The notes beneath the pieces were generated by a model that ran no database searches, was not told where the DNA came from, and saw only the letters and a list, made by a program, of their open reading frames with translations. A stretch of DNA of 64,000 nucleotides from contig NZ_GL476319.1 of the NCBI RefSeq assembly GCF_000148725.1, positions 124,311-188,310 of the forward strand. The letters are read 5' to 3'. The stretch comes from Roseibium sp. TrichSKD4 (GTDB lineage: Bacteria; Pseudomonadota; Alphaproteobacteria; Rhizobiales; Stappiaceae). A program made the position numbers and the translations under genes. Below are positions 55,314 through 64,000 of this stretch, in pieces (position 1 is the stretch's first letter; the number at the start of each line of letters is the position of its first letter).

Positions 55314-55975
55314 TCTGTGCCTCCATTCTCAGAAAGCACGATTGAGCTGGTGTAGACGCTGTTTCCGGTATCTGCCTCAAGCGCGTAGTACCAACCGGGA
55401 ACCGCTTCAGACATGGTCACTGTCAGGGCGAGGTCCTCGAACCCCTTCATTCTCTCCCGGTTGGGATCATTCTTGAACGGATAAAGGGTAACTGTTTTAG
55501 CCGGGACCATTTCATTGTCGACCGTAATTTCCGTGTCGTTGATCGGTGTTTTTTCAATCAAGGACGCCTTCACTCGATTTCGGATATAAAATGGGCTTCC
55601 CCCTGCCGTTCCGGCCATATCCCGGATAACGGTTTCAACGAAATACATGATCATCGGATTTCCCACCGTCGCCGGAAATGCCCCGATCTTGCGATACTTT
55701 TCCCCTTGCTCGAAACGCAGATCGGCCATGTCGTCTTCGCCAAAACTCAGACGAACGGTGCCTGTGCTGTGGTCTGCGAGCTCCTGATTGGAGGGAAGCG
55801 CGACCTGCCGGTCATAAGTGAGCTGCTGGCTGCGCGGGAGATTGTCGAGCGTTCCGGTCTTGAACAAAAGGTCATAGGCTTCGGCAGCCCACGAGCTACC
55901 CAACCCAATAGCCATGCCTGCAACAAACGTCGCGAAAAATCGCACACGTTTGGCAATTTTCTGCAACACGATCAT
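55310..55975 (-). CDS. Exported protein of unknown function, quinoprotein region
   Basis: A 221-residue protein with a leader ending near GSSWAAEAY. The mature protein is probably beta-rich: TVRLSFGEDDMADLRFEQGEKYRK, MIMYFVETVIRDMAGTAGGSPFYIRNR and VTLYPFKNDPNRERMKGFEDLALTVTM. The only clue to function is its neighbours. ATG at 55975 has GGGAGG five bases before it; the longer frame to 56035 lacks this. First gene of a two-gene unit with the small cysteine protein. Confidence 0.72.
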   Translation of the reverse strand: MIVLQKIAKRVRFFATFVAGMAIGLGSSWAAEAYDLLFKTGTLDNLPRSQQLTYDRQVALPSNQELADHSTGTVRLSFGEDDMADLRFEQGEKYRKIGAFPATVGNPMIMYFVETVIRDMAGTAGGSPFYIRNRVKASLIEKTPINDTEITVDNEMVPAKTVTLYPFKNDPNRERMKGFEDLALTVTMSEAVPGWYYALEADTGNSVYTSSIVLSENGGTE

Positions 55976-56052
55976 ATGAACCTCCCAATCCACCCAGTGC
56001 CCTGAGGAAACACTGCTATTTCCAGTTTCGGACACTCACAAGAAGCGGTCAC

Positions 56053-56070
56053 TGCAGACTTTTGTCTGCA
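56053..56070 (-). terminator. Small hairpin after the histidine kinase gene
   Basis: Perfect 7-bp stem TGCAGAC/GTCTGCA with a 4-base loop (56053-56059 with 56064-56070), immediately after the kinase stop at 56072. No U-tract follows on the minus strand, so termination would be weak. Confidence 0.35.
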
Positions 56071-56071
56071 T

Positions 56072-58324
56072 TCAGGTACCGAAACAGACAATTTTAGGCT
56101 GGTGGGTTTTCCAATCCATCAGTGAGCGCAAACTGGACAGTTTCACTGGCTTGCTGAGGACCGTGAAAGCCTGCTTGCGGCTGGCTTCTTCCAGCTCTCC
56201 CGGCGGGCTGGCCGTGATTATAATCGCCGGAACCCGGCTGCTGGTTTGCCGCCGGATTGCCTTTATCGCCTCAACCCCGTTGTCCGACCCAGTCAGCTGG
56301 TAATCCGCCAAAATGATGTCGGGCGCCATACCAATTTCGCGAACCTGCTCCACGGCTTGCGCAGTTGATGAAGCTGTCAGTACGCTGCCTCCCCAACTCT
56401 CGACCTTTTGGGCTGTGGCGAAAAGCACATCTTCGTTGTCTTCGATAATCAGGACAATCAAGTCCATCGCTTCGGCGTGCGTATCTTGCTCTTCGGCCAG
56501 ACCAACGGGAAGCTCATCAGGAACTTGACCAAATGGAAGCGTAATGGAGAAGCGAGACCCCTTGCCAACGGTTGAAGAGACCGACAGAGGATGACCGAGC
56601 CGCCTGCATGCGCGCTCGACAATCGACAGCCCCAACCCCATACCGTAGTCAGAACTTTTCTCGGATACTCTTGTAAACTCGGAGAAAATCCGGGTTTGGT
56701 CTTCCGGCGAGATCCCGATACCAGTGTCGATGACCTCCAGCACCAATAGGCCGTGCTTGCGTCGGCAACCCGCCAATATCCTCCCGGTTTCAGTATATTG
56801 AATGGCATTCACCACGAGATTTTGAAGCGATCTGAGCAGATAACGCCGGTCACTTTGGACCCACTGGCGACATGGCACGATGCTCAGGTCTATTCCCTTT
56901 TCACGAGCCAGACGCGCATAGTCATCGCGGACAGAGGACAGCAAGTCCCCGATGCAAAATGAACTGATGGAGAGTTCTGAGCCGACAGAATCCAGTCGAG
57001 AAATATCCAAAAGGGCGTGCAACAAAGACTCAATGGAGTCGAATGACCGACCGAGACGGGACACAGTGTCTTCAAAAGGGGTGTCTTGTGTCCCCTCCCC
57101 AAGCGTGGAAATCAGCAGCTTTGCGGCATTGATTGGCTGAAGCAGATCATGACTGGCTGCTGCAAAAAACTTGGTCTTGGACGAAACCGCTTCTTCCGCT
57201 TCTGCTTTGGCTTGGCGCAGTTGCTCATCGATGATGGCCTGCTCCTCGTTTTGCCTGCGCAGACGCTCATTTACCGCAGTCAGTTCACGCGTGCGCTCTT
57301 GTACCATCTGCTCAAGGGTTTCCTTGGAGTGCGTTTCTGCCGTGATATCAAGCACATTCATGATGTAGCCCTTATCGGGCAATCCATGAACGCGAATGTT
57401 CAGAATGTTGCCGTTCACATGGCGCACCATGGTGTCGATCGACCCACGCGATCTCAATTCGTGCAGAATTTCGTCGAAATCATCCCCTGTTTCCAGTCCA
57501 ACCAACAGCCGCTGTTTGCGTGCAAATTCGAGGATCTGACGAATAGCGGTTCCCTTTTGGACCAAAAACAGCGGCAGGTTTAGAAGCTCCCGAAACCGCT
57601 CATTGGTAATGAGCAGTGTGCCCTCTTCGGAGAATGTGCAAACGCCTTGGGTCATGTGATCAAAGGCGGCTTGCAGAAAGAAGCTCTGCTCGTCAATCAG
57701 GCGGTTCTTTTCCAGCCGGTTTTGTCGAACGATCCGCGTGATTTCCGTAGACAATAGAACAGTTCGATTGGCGGAGGCGCTCTTGCGGGTGATCTGGAAC
57801 CAACGGTCACCGCGCAGTTCGAGCACAGATGGTCTATCCAGTGAAAACGATCTGTTGTCGCCAGTTGTGTCCGTTTTGCGACCAGTTTTTGCGACCGACA
57901 CAACGGAAGCGCTGGACTGCAACAGTTCAAAGTAGGTGTCCAGCTCCAGACCGTTGGTGATTTCCTCCTCTAAATCAGGCACTAGCGTCTTGAACTGATC
58001 ATTAAAAACTTCGAGCTCACTCTCTGAAAACAAAGCGAAACCACCCTCCATTGCTTCAAGAGCTTCGGCAAGGTTTTGCTCGGTTTGCTGCCAGGCGTAT
58101 TCTGCGATCTTGAGCTTGTTGCTCGCCCGCCCCAAAGTATCGAGCGCTTGTTCCAGATCGCGGGTTTTCTCCCAAACCTCGCCCTGCAGCGCAATGGCTG
58201 ACTGGAAGAGAGAATAGACCGATCCACCAACCCCATGTTCGCGATTGGCACGGCGGATCAGGGCGTCAATAATTTTCGATTGGCGCGCAACCTGCTGCTC
58301 AAGTGTTTCCTCAGGGTCGATCAA
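56072..58324 (-). CDS. Hybrid sensor histidine kinase (PAS, HisKA, HATPase, receiver)
   Basis: Soluble hybrid kinase of 750 residues. No transmembrane helices are seen. N-terminal coiled coil (to ~90), PAS-like regions (~90-200 and ~220-330), a coiled linker ERTRELTAVNERLRRQNEEQ, the H-box FFAAASHDLLQPINAAKLL (His392), ATP-binding boxes with DTGIGISPEDQTRIF and GMGLGLSIVERACRRLG, and a C-terminal receiver with ILADYQLTGSDNG. It overlaps the FIST gene by 4 bp. The FIST-kinase-LuxR set beside XoxF recalls FlhSR-type regulation of formaldehyde oxidation; the target is inferred. Confidence 0.92.
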   Translation of the reverse strand: MIDPEETLEQQVARQSKIIDALIRRANREHGVGGSVYSLFQSAIALQGEVWEKTRDLEQALDTLGRASNKLKIAEYAWQQTEQNLAEALEAMEGGFALFSESELEVFNDQFKTLVPDLEEEITNGLELDTYFELLQSSASVVSVAKTGRKTDTTGDNRSFSLDRPSVLELRGDRWFQITRKSASANRTVLLSTEITRIVRQNRLEKNRLIDEQSFFLQAAFDHMTQGVCTFSEEGTLLITNERFRELLNLPLFLVQKGTAIRQILEFARKQRLLVGLETGDDFDEILHELRSRGSIDTMVRHVNGNILNIRVHGLPDKGYIMNVLDITAETHSKETLEQMVQERTRELTAVNERLRRQNEEQAIIDEQLRQAKAEAEEAVSSKTKFFAAASHDLLQPINAAKLLISTLGEGTQDTPFEDTVSRLGRSFDSIESLLHALLDISRLDSVGSELSISSFCIGDLLSSVRDDYARLAREKGIDLSIVPCRQWVQSDRRYLLRSLQNLVVNAIQYTETGRILAGCRRKHGLLVLEVIDTGIGISPEDQTRIFSEFTRVSEKSSDYGMGLGLSIVERACRRLGHPLSVSSTVGKGSRFSITLPFGQVPDELPVGLAEEQDTHAEAMDLIVLIIEDNEDVLFATAQKVESWGGSVLTASSTAQAVEQVREIGMAPDIILADYQLTGSDNGVEAIKAIRRQTSSRVPAIIITASPPGELEEASRKQAFTVLSKPVKLSSLRSLMDWKTHQPKIVCFGT

Positions 58325-59481
58325 AACAACGCTCCCTCCCGAGGCGGGTAGAACGCGACACCGACGAATGTCTGGTTCACATGAACGCCGAGATGTTGCT
58401 CGCCGTAAGTGTTGAAGCCCAGCACCTTGTGCTTCTTCAGGATGTCAGAGACTGCTCCTGTCAGGTTTTTTTGATCAATTTCCAAGCGGCGCAACACACA
58501 ATCGAACCCCAAAATAAAATCAGGAGCAACGCCTTGGTCCTGCACCTCCAGCCCTCTTTCCAGCGTGTTCAGGATCTCGGTTCCCTTGCCCAATGTGAGA
58601 ACCAATCCATCATCAATCGCAGACAGGAAACTGAGGCCGCCCTCCTCCACAACCTGCTGAATGGCACGCACATGCCAGCTCTTGCCGTTTCTCACCAGAA
58701 CCGGATTTTCAGCGAAGACCTCGGGAGAAAGATCTTCAACTTTACATCCCACATACCGTGCATATTCCTGTGCAGCTGGAACACCGTTCAGTTCAAGAAC
58801 AACACGCTCTTCTGGATTGGCGTGGGTCACAACCATATGCTCAGCTGTCGGGAGAAAGTGATCAAACCCGAGGCCATGAAATGTCAGGTCGGTTTCAATC
58901 AACAACAGCAGGGCGGCATCATCATGAGCCTTGCCACCATGCAGAACCAGGGTTTCATCGAACGCCAAACCATGGCCCGCCGATCCGCCAAAAACGGGAA
59001 TATCACCCAAACCTGAGCTGATCGCCGCGACCAGCAGGTCTTCCTTTTTGGACAAGCCGTCAGCGATAACCAGCGCGATGCGCCGCCAATTCGCCGTATG
59101 GGGAAACCGCGCTGCAAGGAGGCGCGTTTCTTCAGACACGCGCTCGATGGAGATCGGTGACAAGGGTTTAAACAATGCCGAGGAACAGCGAAAATGTGCA
59201 CGTGGAAAGGCTATAACGACCAAGGCATCGGTTTCATATCCGCTCAGAGAGATCTGCCCAGCCGTTGAACATCCAAAAAAGCTGCTGTTCGGAGCAGCCG
59301 CCTCCAGCTTTCGGGCAAGCTCGTGCGGGTCCAGCTGATCAGGAACAAATGCTAATGCGAAGCATGTCGTCTCCGCCGTGATTTGCGACATCACATCCTT
59401 GACAGCCTCTTCGACTGTCTTTGCCCGAGACACCGCCACCTGCGTCATTGTTGGCTGATTGTCTGGGCGAACGGCTGTCAT
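58321..59481 (-). CDS. FIST domain sensory protein
   Basis: Cytoplasmic FIST N plus FIST C protein, 386 residues, thought to bind small ligands such as amino acids and pass the signal to a partner kinase. Features: FALAFVPDQLDPHELARKLEAAAPNSSFFGCSTAGQISLSG, then LGDIPVFGGSAGHGL, and a C-domain ending VLGFNTYGEQHLGVHVNQTFVGVAFYPPRE. It overlaps the kinase gene by 4 bp and lies 7 bp after the response regulator gene, so all three work as one unit. Confidence 0.92.
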   Translation of the reverse strand: MTAVRPDNQPTMTQVAVSRAKTVEEAVKDVMSQITAETTCFALAFVPDQLDPHELARKLEAAAPNSSFFGCSTAGQISLSGYETDALVVIAFPRAHFRCSSALFKPLSPISIERVSEETRLLAARFPHTANWRRIALVIADGLSKKEDLLVAAISSGLGDIPVFGGSAGHGLAFDETLVLHGGKAHDDAALLLLIETDLTFHGLGFDHFLPTAEHMVVTHANPEERVVLELNGVPAAQEYARYVGCKVEDLSPEVFAENPVLVRNGKSWHVRAIQQVVEEGGLSFLSAIDDGLVLTLGKGTEILNTLERGLEVQDQGVAPDFILGFDCVLRRLEIDQKNLTGAVSDILKKHKVLGFNTYGEQHLGVHVNQTFVGVAFYPPREGALF

Positions 59482-59488
59482 TTTGTGC

Positions 59489-60211
59489 TCAGCTTAGTAT
59501 CGCGCGGACATCTGTGTCCGTGAGCCCGGCTTCGGTTTCGAAACTCGCGCTTTTTACCAACAGGGCAGCCTGTGTTCGATTGTGAACCCCGAGCCGACGA
59601 AGCAGCGCCGTTATGTGGGCTTTAACAGTGGCTTCAGCAAGCGACAGTTCATAGGCGATCTGCTTGTTTGCCTTTCCGTCGCAGATCAACTTCATGATCC
59701 GACTTTGCTGCGGTGTCAGGTCAGCAATTTTATGCGCCACCTCCTGCGCAGTTATATCCGTTGCTCTTGCGCGCTTGGGAGGCTGATAGCCAGGAGGCAA
59801 AAAACGGCGCCCTTCACTGATATCTATCAGTGCCTGTTCCAAAACCTTATGATTGGCATCCTTCGGCAGAAATCCTGCAGCTCCGGCTGCAGTCAAAGCT
59901 GTTATCGTTTCGTTGGATGATTCAGCGGAAATCACAAGCACCGGCACATCAGGAAGCCGGTTTTTAAACTTGATTAGGCCGCTTAGTCCGGTCACATCCG
60001 GCAGTCTCAAATCAAGAATGACGAGGTCCGGTTCAAACCTGGAGCCTAGATGGCGCATCCCTTCTTTCAGGGTGTTCGCCTTTTTGATTGAACTGGATCG
60101 AAACTGGTTTTCCAGTGTTGCTGCCAAGGCATCGCAATACAAAGGATGATCATCGATCACCAAGACCGAGCGGATCACAACCTTGTCATGCGTATTGCAA
60201 TTTTTGCTCAT
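59489..60211 (-). CDS. LuxR family two-component response regulator
   Basis: Response regulator of 240 residues. Receiver: VLVIDDHPLYCDALA (acidic pair) with phospho-acceptor in LVILDLRLPDVTG (Asp67), VISAES and FLPKDA. C-terminal LuxR helix-turn-helix: LTPQQSRIMKLICDGKANKQIAYELSLAEATVKAHITALLRRLGV. It is the first gene of the regulator-FIST-kinase operon; upstream is a 240-bp very AT-rich region with no clear boxes. Likely control of the XoxF and formaldehyde genes is inference. GGGAGG lies ten bases before ATG. Confidence 0.93.
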   Translation of the reverse strand: MSKNCNTHDKVVIRSVLVIDDHPLYCDALAATLENQFRSSSIKKANTLKEGMRHLGSRFEPDLVILDLRLPDVTGLSGLIKFKNRLPDVPVLVISAESSNETITALTAAGAAGFLPKDANHKVLEQALIDISEGRRFLPPGYQPPKRARATDITAQEVAHKIADLTPQQSRIMKLICDGKANKQIAYELSLAEATVKAHITALLRRLGVHNRTQAALLVKSASFETEAGLTDTDVRAILS

Positions 60212-60451
60212 CCGTGACGTTCCTCCCAAGGGCAAAGTATCGTAAGGGAAGCAACGGCAAGCAAGATAAATATGATTACGATTGGAAAATTAATATATTA
60301 AAGACGTAACTTTCTTACATTTTACTTATCTTTAGTTGCATTTTAAAAATGAAATACAATCAACTTCATATCAATGACAATCCCAGACTGGCGATAGCCT
60401 CTATGAAACATCGTGACAACATGGCAACAACTCGGATGGCCAACACCCTGC

Positions 60452-61759
60452 TTACCAAAGCAGGAACAACGTGATGGACGGGAACGCTGCCAAAAGAATG
60501 ACACGCAAGATGTCGGAGGTAACGAACCACATGACGGCTCTGTAGGTCTGGGTCATCGGTGTTGACCGGTCCATAGCATTGATGATGAAGAGGTTCATGC
60601 CGACCGGCGGCGTAATCAACCCCACCTCCACAACGATCAAGACCAATATTCCAAACCAGATCGCAACATGTTCCGGGCTCATGCCAAAATCGAGCGCGCT
60701 TATAACCGGGAAGAAAATCGGAATGGTCAGCAAGATCATCGAGAGGCTGTCCATCAAACACCCAAATACCAGATAGAATACGAGGATCAACGCCAGAACG
60801 GACCATGGGCTCAACCCAAGATCAATAACCCAACCGGACAGCTCCTGCGGTACCTGTGTCAACGCAAGAAATCCGTTGTAAAATCCAGCTCCCAGCACAA
60901 TGAAGAAGATCATTGCCGTGCTGACTGCGGTTGAGATGATCGCTTCCTTGAACTGGTTCCAATTCAGATTTCCGGACACCAAAGCCACTAAGCCGGTGCT
61001 TGCTGCGCCTACGGCAGCACCCTCAGTTGGTGTAAACCAGCCCAGATAAATTCCGCCAACAACGAGGGCGAATACACCCAGCACAGGCCAAACCTTCAAA
61101 AGCGCCTGCACCCGCTCACTATAAGGCACAGCATCGCGCGTCCCGGCGGCATCCGGGTTGACGCGAACATAAATCGAAATCGTGATAATGTAGCCAATTG
61201 CCGCCAGAATACCGGGAATGAAGGCCGCCAAAAACAGCTTGGCAATGTTCTGTTCGGTCAGGATTGCATAGATCACCAGGATGACCGAGGGCGGGATCAA
61301 GATGCCCAGTGTTCCGCCTGCAGCGAGCGTTGCGGTGGCAAACCCGCCGGAATAGCCATATTGGCGCAGCTCTGGCAGTGCGACGCGGCTCATGGTTGAA
61401 GCGGTTGCCAGAGAAGACCCGCAGATCGCGCCAAACCCGGCACAGGCACCAATGGCAGCCATTGCGACACCACCGCGTTTATGGCCAAGCCAGCTTTCAG
61501 CGGCCTTAAACAGCGCCTTTGACATGCCAGACAAGGTCGCAAACTGACCCATCAGCAGGAACATGGGGATGATGGTCAGCGAATAATTGGAGAAGGTGGA
61601 GTAGGTTTCTGTCTTCAGCTTTGACAAGACAATGTTCGGCCCACCCATGGCAAAATATAGTCCGCCAATGCCACAAATCATCATGGCAAGTCCGATGGGA
61701 GCACGGAAGAAAATCAGAAGAAGCAGGACGGGAAACGACAGGATACCCAGTTCGAGCAT
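60452..61759 (-). CDS. TRAP transporter large permease (DctM family), second DctPQM set
   Basis: Twelve-helix permease of 435 residues from ATG at 61759; a longer frame runs into dctQ. Motifs: GAICGSSLATASTMSRVALPE, AAGGTLGILIPPSVILVIYA, PTEGAAVGA and LITPPVGMNLFIIN. It starts 2 bp after the dctQ stop. Its last codons lie within a short hairpin (60447-60464) that could act in termination. The substrate is unknown; a fumarase-superfamily lyase is encoded upstream, beyond the binding-protein gene. Confidence 0.93.
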   Translation of the reverse strand: MLELGILSFPVLLLLIFFRAPIGLAMMICGIGGLYFAMGGPNIVLSKLKTETYSTFSNYSLTIIPMFLLMGQFATLSGMSKALFKAAESWLGHKRGGVAMAAIGACAGFGAICGSSLATASTMSRVALPELRQYGYSGGFATATLAAGGTLGILIPPSVILVIYAILTEQNIAKLFLAAFIPGILAAIGYIITISIYVRVNPDAAGTRDAVPYSERVQALLKVWPVLGVFALVVGGIYLGWFTPTEGAAVGAASTGLVALVSGNLNWNQFKEAIISTAVSTAMIFFIVLGAGFYNGFLALTQVPQELSGWVIDLGLSPWSVLALILVFYLVFGCLMDSLSMILLTIPIFFPVISALDFGMSPEHVAIWFGILVLIVVEVGLITPPVGMNLFIINAMDRSTPMTQTYRAVMWFVTSDILRVILLAAFPSITLFLLW

Positions 61760-61761
61760 GC

Positions 61762-62346
61762 TCAAGAGGAGGCTCCTTCGCCAGAGATGGACTTTGGGGT
61801 GCCTTTGAACAGATCCATCACCCGCGTAACGGCGCAGTACACGCCAACTAATGAGGCAATGACCGCAGCAACAAAACTGGCAGCATAAGCCCACCAGACC
61901 GGAAACTCGATCAAAAAGGTGGTCTCACCATAGGCCATCTTGCTTTCCATTCCCGCATAGAGCCGCCAAGTGATCAGGATGAGCACAGCCGTTAGCAAGA
62001 CTTCCCAAAAGGCCTCCAGAAAACGGTTGAGCCCTCTTGGAAACATGGATGCGAACACATCCACGGTGGCATGGCCGCGGTTGAGCTGACAGATCGGCAG
62101 AAACGCAAAAATGGAGAAGGCAATCCCGGCCTCTACCAGCTCAAAGTCACCGGTGATCGGCCCGACCCCGGTTGCAATCAATCCATGAGCCAGTGTTTCA
62201 GAAAAGGCCTGAAGGACATCGGAGTGACCCAACGTGTTCAGGCCGCGACCAAGAACACTCACACATGTGAGAATGACCAGTGCCGTCAGAACCAAGCCGC
62301 CGACATAAGCCATCAATCGAGCGCCGCGCTCTACCAAGGTGACCAC
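61762..62346 (-). CDS. TRAP transporter small permease (DctQ family), second set
   Basis: Four-helix membrane subunit of 194 residues with helices at LMAYVGGLVLTALVILTCVSVL, near GIAFSIFAFLPICQL, EAFWEVLLTAVLILITW and WWAYAASFVAAVIASLVGVY. GTG start with GGAG eight bases upstream. It sits 67 bp after the binding-protein gene, beyond a hairpin, and 2 bp before dctM. Confidence 0.9.
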   Translation of the reverse strand: MVTLVERGARLMAYVGGLVLTALVILTCVSVLGRGLNTLGHSDVLQAFSETLAHGLIATGVGPITGDFELVEAGIAFSIFAFLPICQLNRGHATVDVFASMFPRGLNRFLEAFWEVLLTAVLILITWRLYAGMESKMAYGETTFLIEFPVWWAYAASFVAAVIASLVGVYCAVTRVMDLFKGTPKSISGEGASS

Positions 62347-62370
62347 GTTTTCAACTCCAGTGCGATGAAA

Positions 62371-62405
62371 GCCCCCGCACTCAGCTTGCGCAGAAATGCG
62401 GGGGC
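62371..62405 (-). terminator. Intercistronic hairpin between dctP and dctQ
   Basis: Perfect 9-bp stem GCCCCCGCA/TGCGGGGGC (62371-62379 with 62397-62405), 17-base loop. On the minus strand TTTCATC follows. It is placed just after the dctP stop (62414), like the hairpins after the other two binding-protein genes. Confidence 0.6.
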
Positions 62406-62413
62406 GTGCGAGA

Positions 62414-63460
62414 TCAGTTGTCGGTGTTTTCGGCGATCAGTTCAAGAGCCCGCGCGCGCAACCCTGTGCCGTCAAGTCCCTTGCCATCCATCTCGGCAAT
62501 CCAGTTGTCGATGGCTGGCTGTGCAGCAGCCTTCCACTTGGCAACTTCTTCTTCTGACAAGACAATTTCATTGTTGCCGCCATCAAGGGCCACCTGGCGG
62601 GAACCAGCATCATCGGCTTGCATCTGCTTGCCTGCCGAGGCCGAGAATTCAACGCCAGAATTTGCATCAATGACCGCTTTGAGATCATCTGGAAGCGCGT
62701 TGTAGCGGTCCTTGTTCATCGCAAAAATGAAGGCTGTCGTGTAAAGCGCGTCATCACCAAAGCTGGTGTGGTTCTTTACCAGCTCGTTGACTTTCAATGC
62801 CTGTGTGACTTCCCAAGGGATGACCGCTGCATCAATTACGCCTTTGGACAAGGCCTCAGGAACAGCAGGCACCGGCATACCGACCGGTGTAGCACCGAGG
62901 ATCTTGAACATGCCGGTGGTGATCCGCGTTGGCGCACGCAATTTGACGCCGTTCAAATCTTCCAGCTTCTCAACCGGGCTTTTGGAGTGGATCAAACCTG
63001 GTCCGTGAACCCATACACCAAGGATTTTCAGGTCTTTGAAGTCCTGATCCATCATGGTTTCTTCGGCCAGCTGCCAATAGGCCCGCGACACGGCCTCTGC
63101 ATTGGTCATTGTGAACGGCAGCTCAAAGACTTCCGCACGTGGAAAACGGCCAGGCGTATAACCCGCAACGGTCCAGACGATATCAGCTACACCGTCAATC
63201 GCCTGATCGACCAACTCTGGCGGCTTGCCGCCCAACTGCATGGACGGGAACCGCTGGATTTCGATGCGCCCATCGGAATCTTGTTCCACCTTATCGGCCC
63301 ATGGATAGAGAATATTTTTCGGAACGTTTGCCTGCGCTGGCAAGAACTGGTGCATCCGCAGTGTAACCTCTGCGGCATTTGCACTTGCAGCACCCAGCAT
63401 CGCGGTTCCGACAGAAGCGGCCAACAGGCCCTTCAAAAGTGTCCGGCGCAATTTGATCAT
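62414..63460 (-). CDS. TRAP transporter periplasmic binding protein (DctP family), second set
   Basis: Receptor of 348 residues with a twin-basic start MIKLRRTLLKGLLAASVGTA and a leader cut near ANAAEVT. DctP features: LRMHQFLPAQANVPKNILYPWADKVEQDSDGRI, the ligand-arginine block LRAPTRITTGMFKILGATPVGMPV and GVIDAAVIPWEV. GGGAGG before ATG. The fumarase-superfamily lyase gene upstream on the same strand may use the imported compound. Confidence 0.93.
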   Translation of the reverse strand: MIKLRRTLLKGLLAASVGTAMLGAASANAAEVTLRMHQFLPAQANVPKNILYPWADKVEQDSDGRIEIQRFPSMQLGGKPPELVDQAIDGVADIVWTVAGYTPGRFPRAEVFELPFTMTNAEAVSRAYWQLAEETMMDQDFKDLKILGVWVHGPGLIHSKSPVEKLEDLNGVKLRAPTRITTGMFKILGATPVGMPVPAVPEALSKGVIDAAVIPWEVTQALKVNELVKNHTSFGDDALYTTAFIFAMNKDRYNALPDDLKAVIDANSGVEFSASAGKQMQADDAGSRQVALDGGNNEIVLSEEEVAKWKAAAQPAIDNWIAEMDGKGLDGTGLRARALELIAENTDN

Positions 63461-63618
63461 TGTGTCCTCCCTGACAAGCTGTGATCATCGAGACAATTGC
63501 CGATGTGTCTTCCCATAGGCAATTTAGTTACATTAGAAACTTGTTTTGTCCAGAGCCAATCTGCAAACCACTCCAAAAGACCAATTTCAGATTGTATATT
63601 GATTGCGCGCCAACTTAT

Positions 63619-64000
63619 TTAGCCGCAATTCGATTGAGTTCGGGACGCGAAAATCTGTTCGGATACCTCTTTTGCTGGCTCCAGATATCGGTGGAGATCA
63701 AAAAGCCGATCCCGTGTGATTGGGCTTGGAGCGTTTCGAAGCACGGCGTCTACAAACCCTTCATCGGCCCGCAAAGCAGCTTTGACGCGTTCTGCAGCTT
63801 CCTGCCGACTCATATGTTCTGACAAGGCTGCGACGGCTGTCTCCGCCATTGCTTCCGGATTTGACAGAACGCGCTCTTTCATTGCCTGCATATCAGGCCT
63901 GAAGTCAGCCAATAAAACCAGCGCATGGTTGAGAGCAGCAGCGGTTGCCGACAACAACTGGGGCATCAGGTGCCATTCCAGAGGCCAGGCAACGCCGTCC
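63619..64000 (-). CDS. Fumarase/adenylosuccinate-lyase superfamily protein, 3' end only
   Basis: C-terminal ~126 residues of a lyase cut by the window edge; the frame stays open to 64000. The visible start WPLEWHLMPQLLSATAAALNHALVLLADFRPD and the tail with AMAETAVAALSEHMSRQEAAERVKAA match the C-terminal helices of 3-carboxy-muconate cycloisomerase (PcaB)/adenylosuccinate lyase relatives. The signature loop lies outside the window, so the reaction cannot be named. It is 158 bp upstream of a TRAP dctP in the same direction. Confidence 0.78.
   Translation of the reverse strand, partial: DGVAWPLEWHLMPQLLSATAAALNHALVLLADFRPDMQAMKERVLSNPEAMAETAVAALSEHMSRQEAAERVKAALRADEGFVDAVLRNAPSPITRDRLFDLHRYLEPAKEVSEQIFASRTQSNCG

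Noticed and set aside
62618-63484. 288-codon frame opposite the second dctP
   Set aside because: Antisense shadow with unnatural composition; dctP has clear motifs and a ribosome site.

Overview
This window looks like the chromosome of a marine-type alphaproteobacterium. Evidence: roughly 55% GC coding sequence, three TRAP transporters (one TAXI, two DctPQM), tetrameric sarcosine oxidase soxBDAG, glutathione-dependent formaldehyde oxidation and a lanthanide-type XoxF methanol dehydrogenase cluster. The combination recalls Roseibium/Labrenzia-like (Stappiaceae) or roseobacter genomes; this placement is inference from gene content only. No rRNA, tRNA or CRISPR array was seen.

Layout. 0-7.6 kb: a TAXI-TRAP transporter (binding protein plus fused 4TM/12TM permease), an RbsD/FucU mutarotase, two alpha/beta hydrolases and a periplasmic rhodanese. 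7.7-20.3 kb: an auxiliary type VI secretion island on the minus strand, read as hcp, a small unknown gene, vgrG, a DUF4123 chaperone, a carrier protein, an HNH-like nuclease, three SUKH (SMI1/KNR4) genes, a PAAR protein, a 70-residue WHH nuclease, a fourth SUKH gene and a 1029-residue YD/Rhs-like protein. Two toxins are encoded apart from, but translationally next to, their carrier proteins. One SUKH gene carries an in-frame amber codon. 20.7-25.4 kb: a DctPQM TRAP operon with a DUF1445 hydro-lyase and a LysR regulator. 25.6-32.2 kb: a sugar-type ABC operon with a YhfX-like PLP enzyme, an M20 deacylase and a ROK repressor. 32.2-32.7 kb: an intergenic region with a MITE-like inverted-repeat element. 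32.7-40.6 kb: a creatinase/ectoine-hydrolase-like M24 protein, a GatC/AtzG-like small protein, an amidase and soxBDAG.

40.6-60.2 kb is a C1 oxidation island. XoxF, its cytochrome XoxG and XoxJ lie with a CXXCW-type rhodanese, two SoxYZ-like carriers, a SoxH-like zinc metallohydrolase, two YVTN beta-propellers, an orphan quinoprotein-associated binding protein, an SRPBCC protein and small cysteine-containing secreted proteins. Glutathione-dependent formaldehyde dehydrogenase and S-formylglutathione hydrolase follow. A LuxR-type response regulator, a FIST sensor protein and a hybrid histidine kinase form a coupled operon beside it. Formaldehyde made by sarcosine oxidase or by XoxF would be drained by the glutathione pathway. 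60.4-64 kb: a second DctPQM TRAP operon and the 3' end of a fumarase/adenylosuccinate-lyase superfamily gene cut by the window edge.

Three genes between 29.5 and 34.9 kb (ABC binding protein, ROK repressor, amidase) are split by four single-base frameshifts, each explained by one missing G or C in a short G/C run. This suggests either sequencing error or recent decay of one catabolic region.
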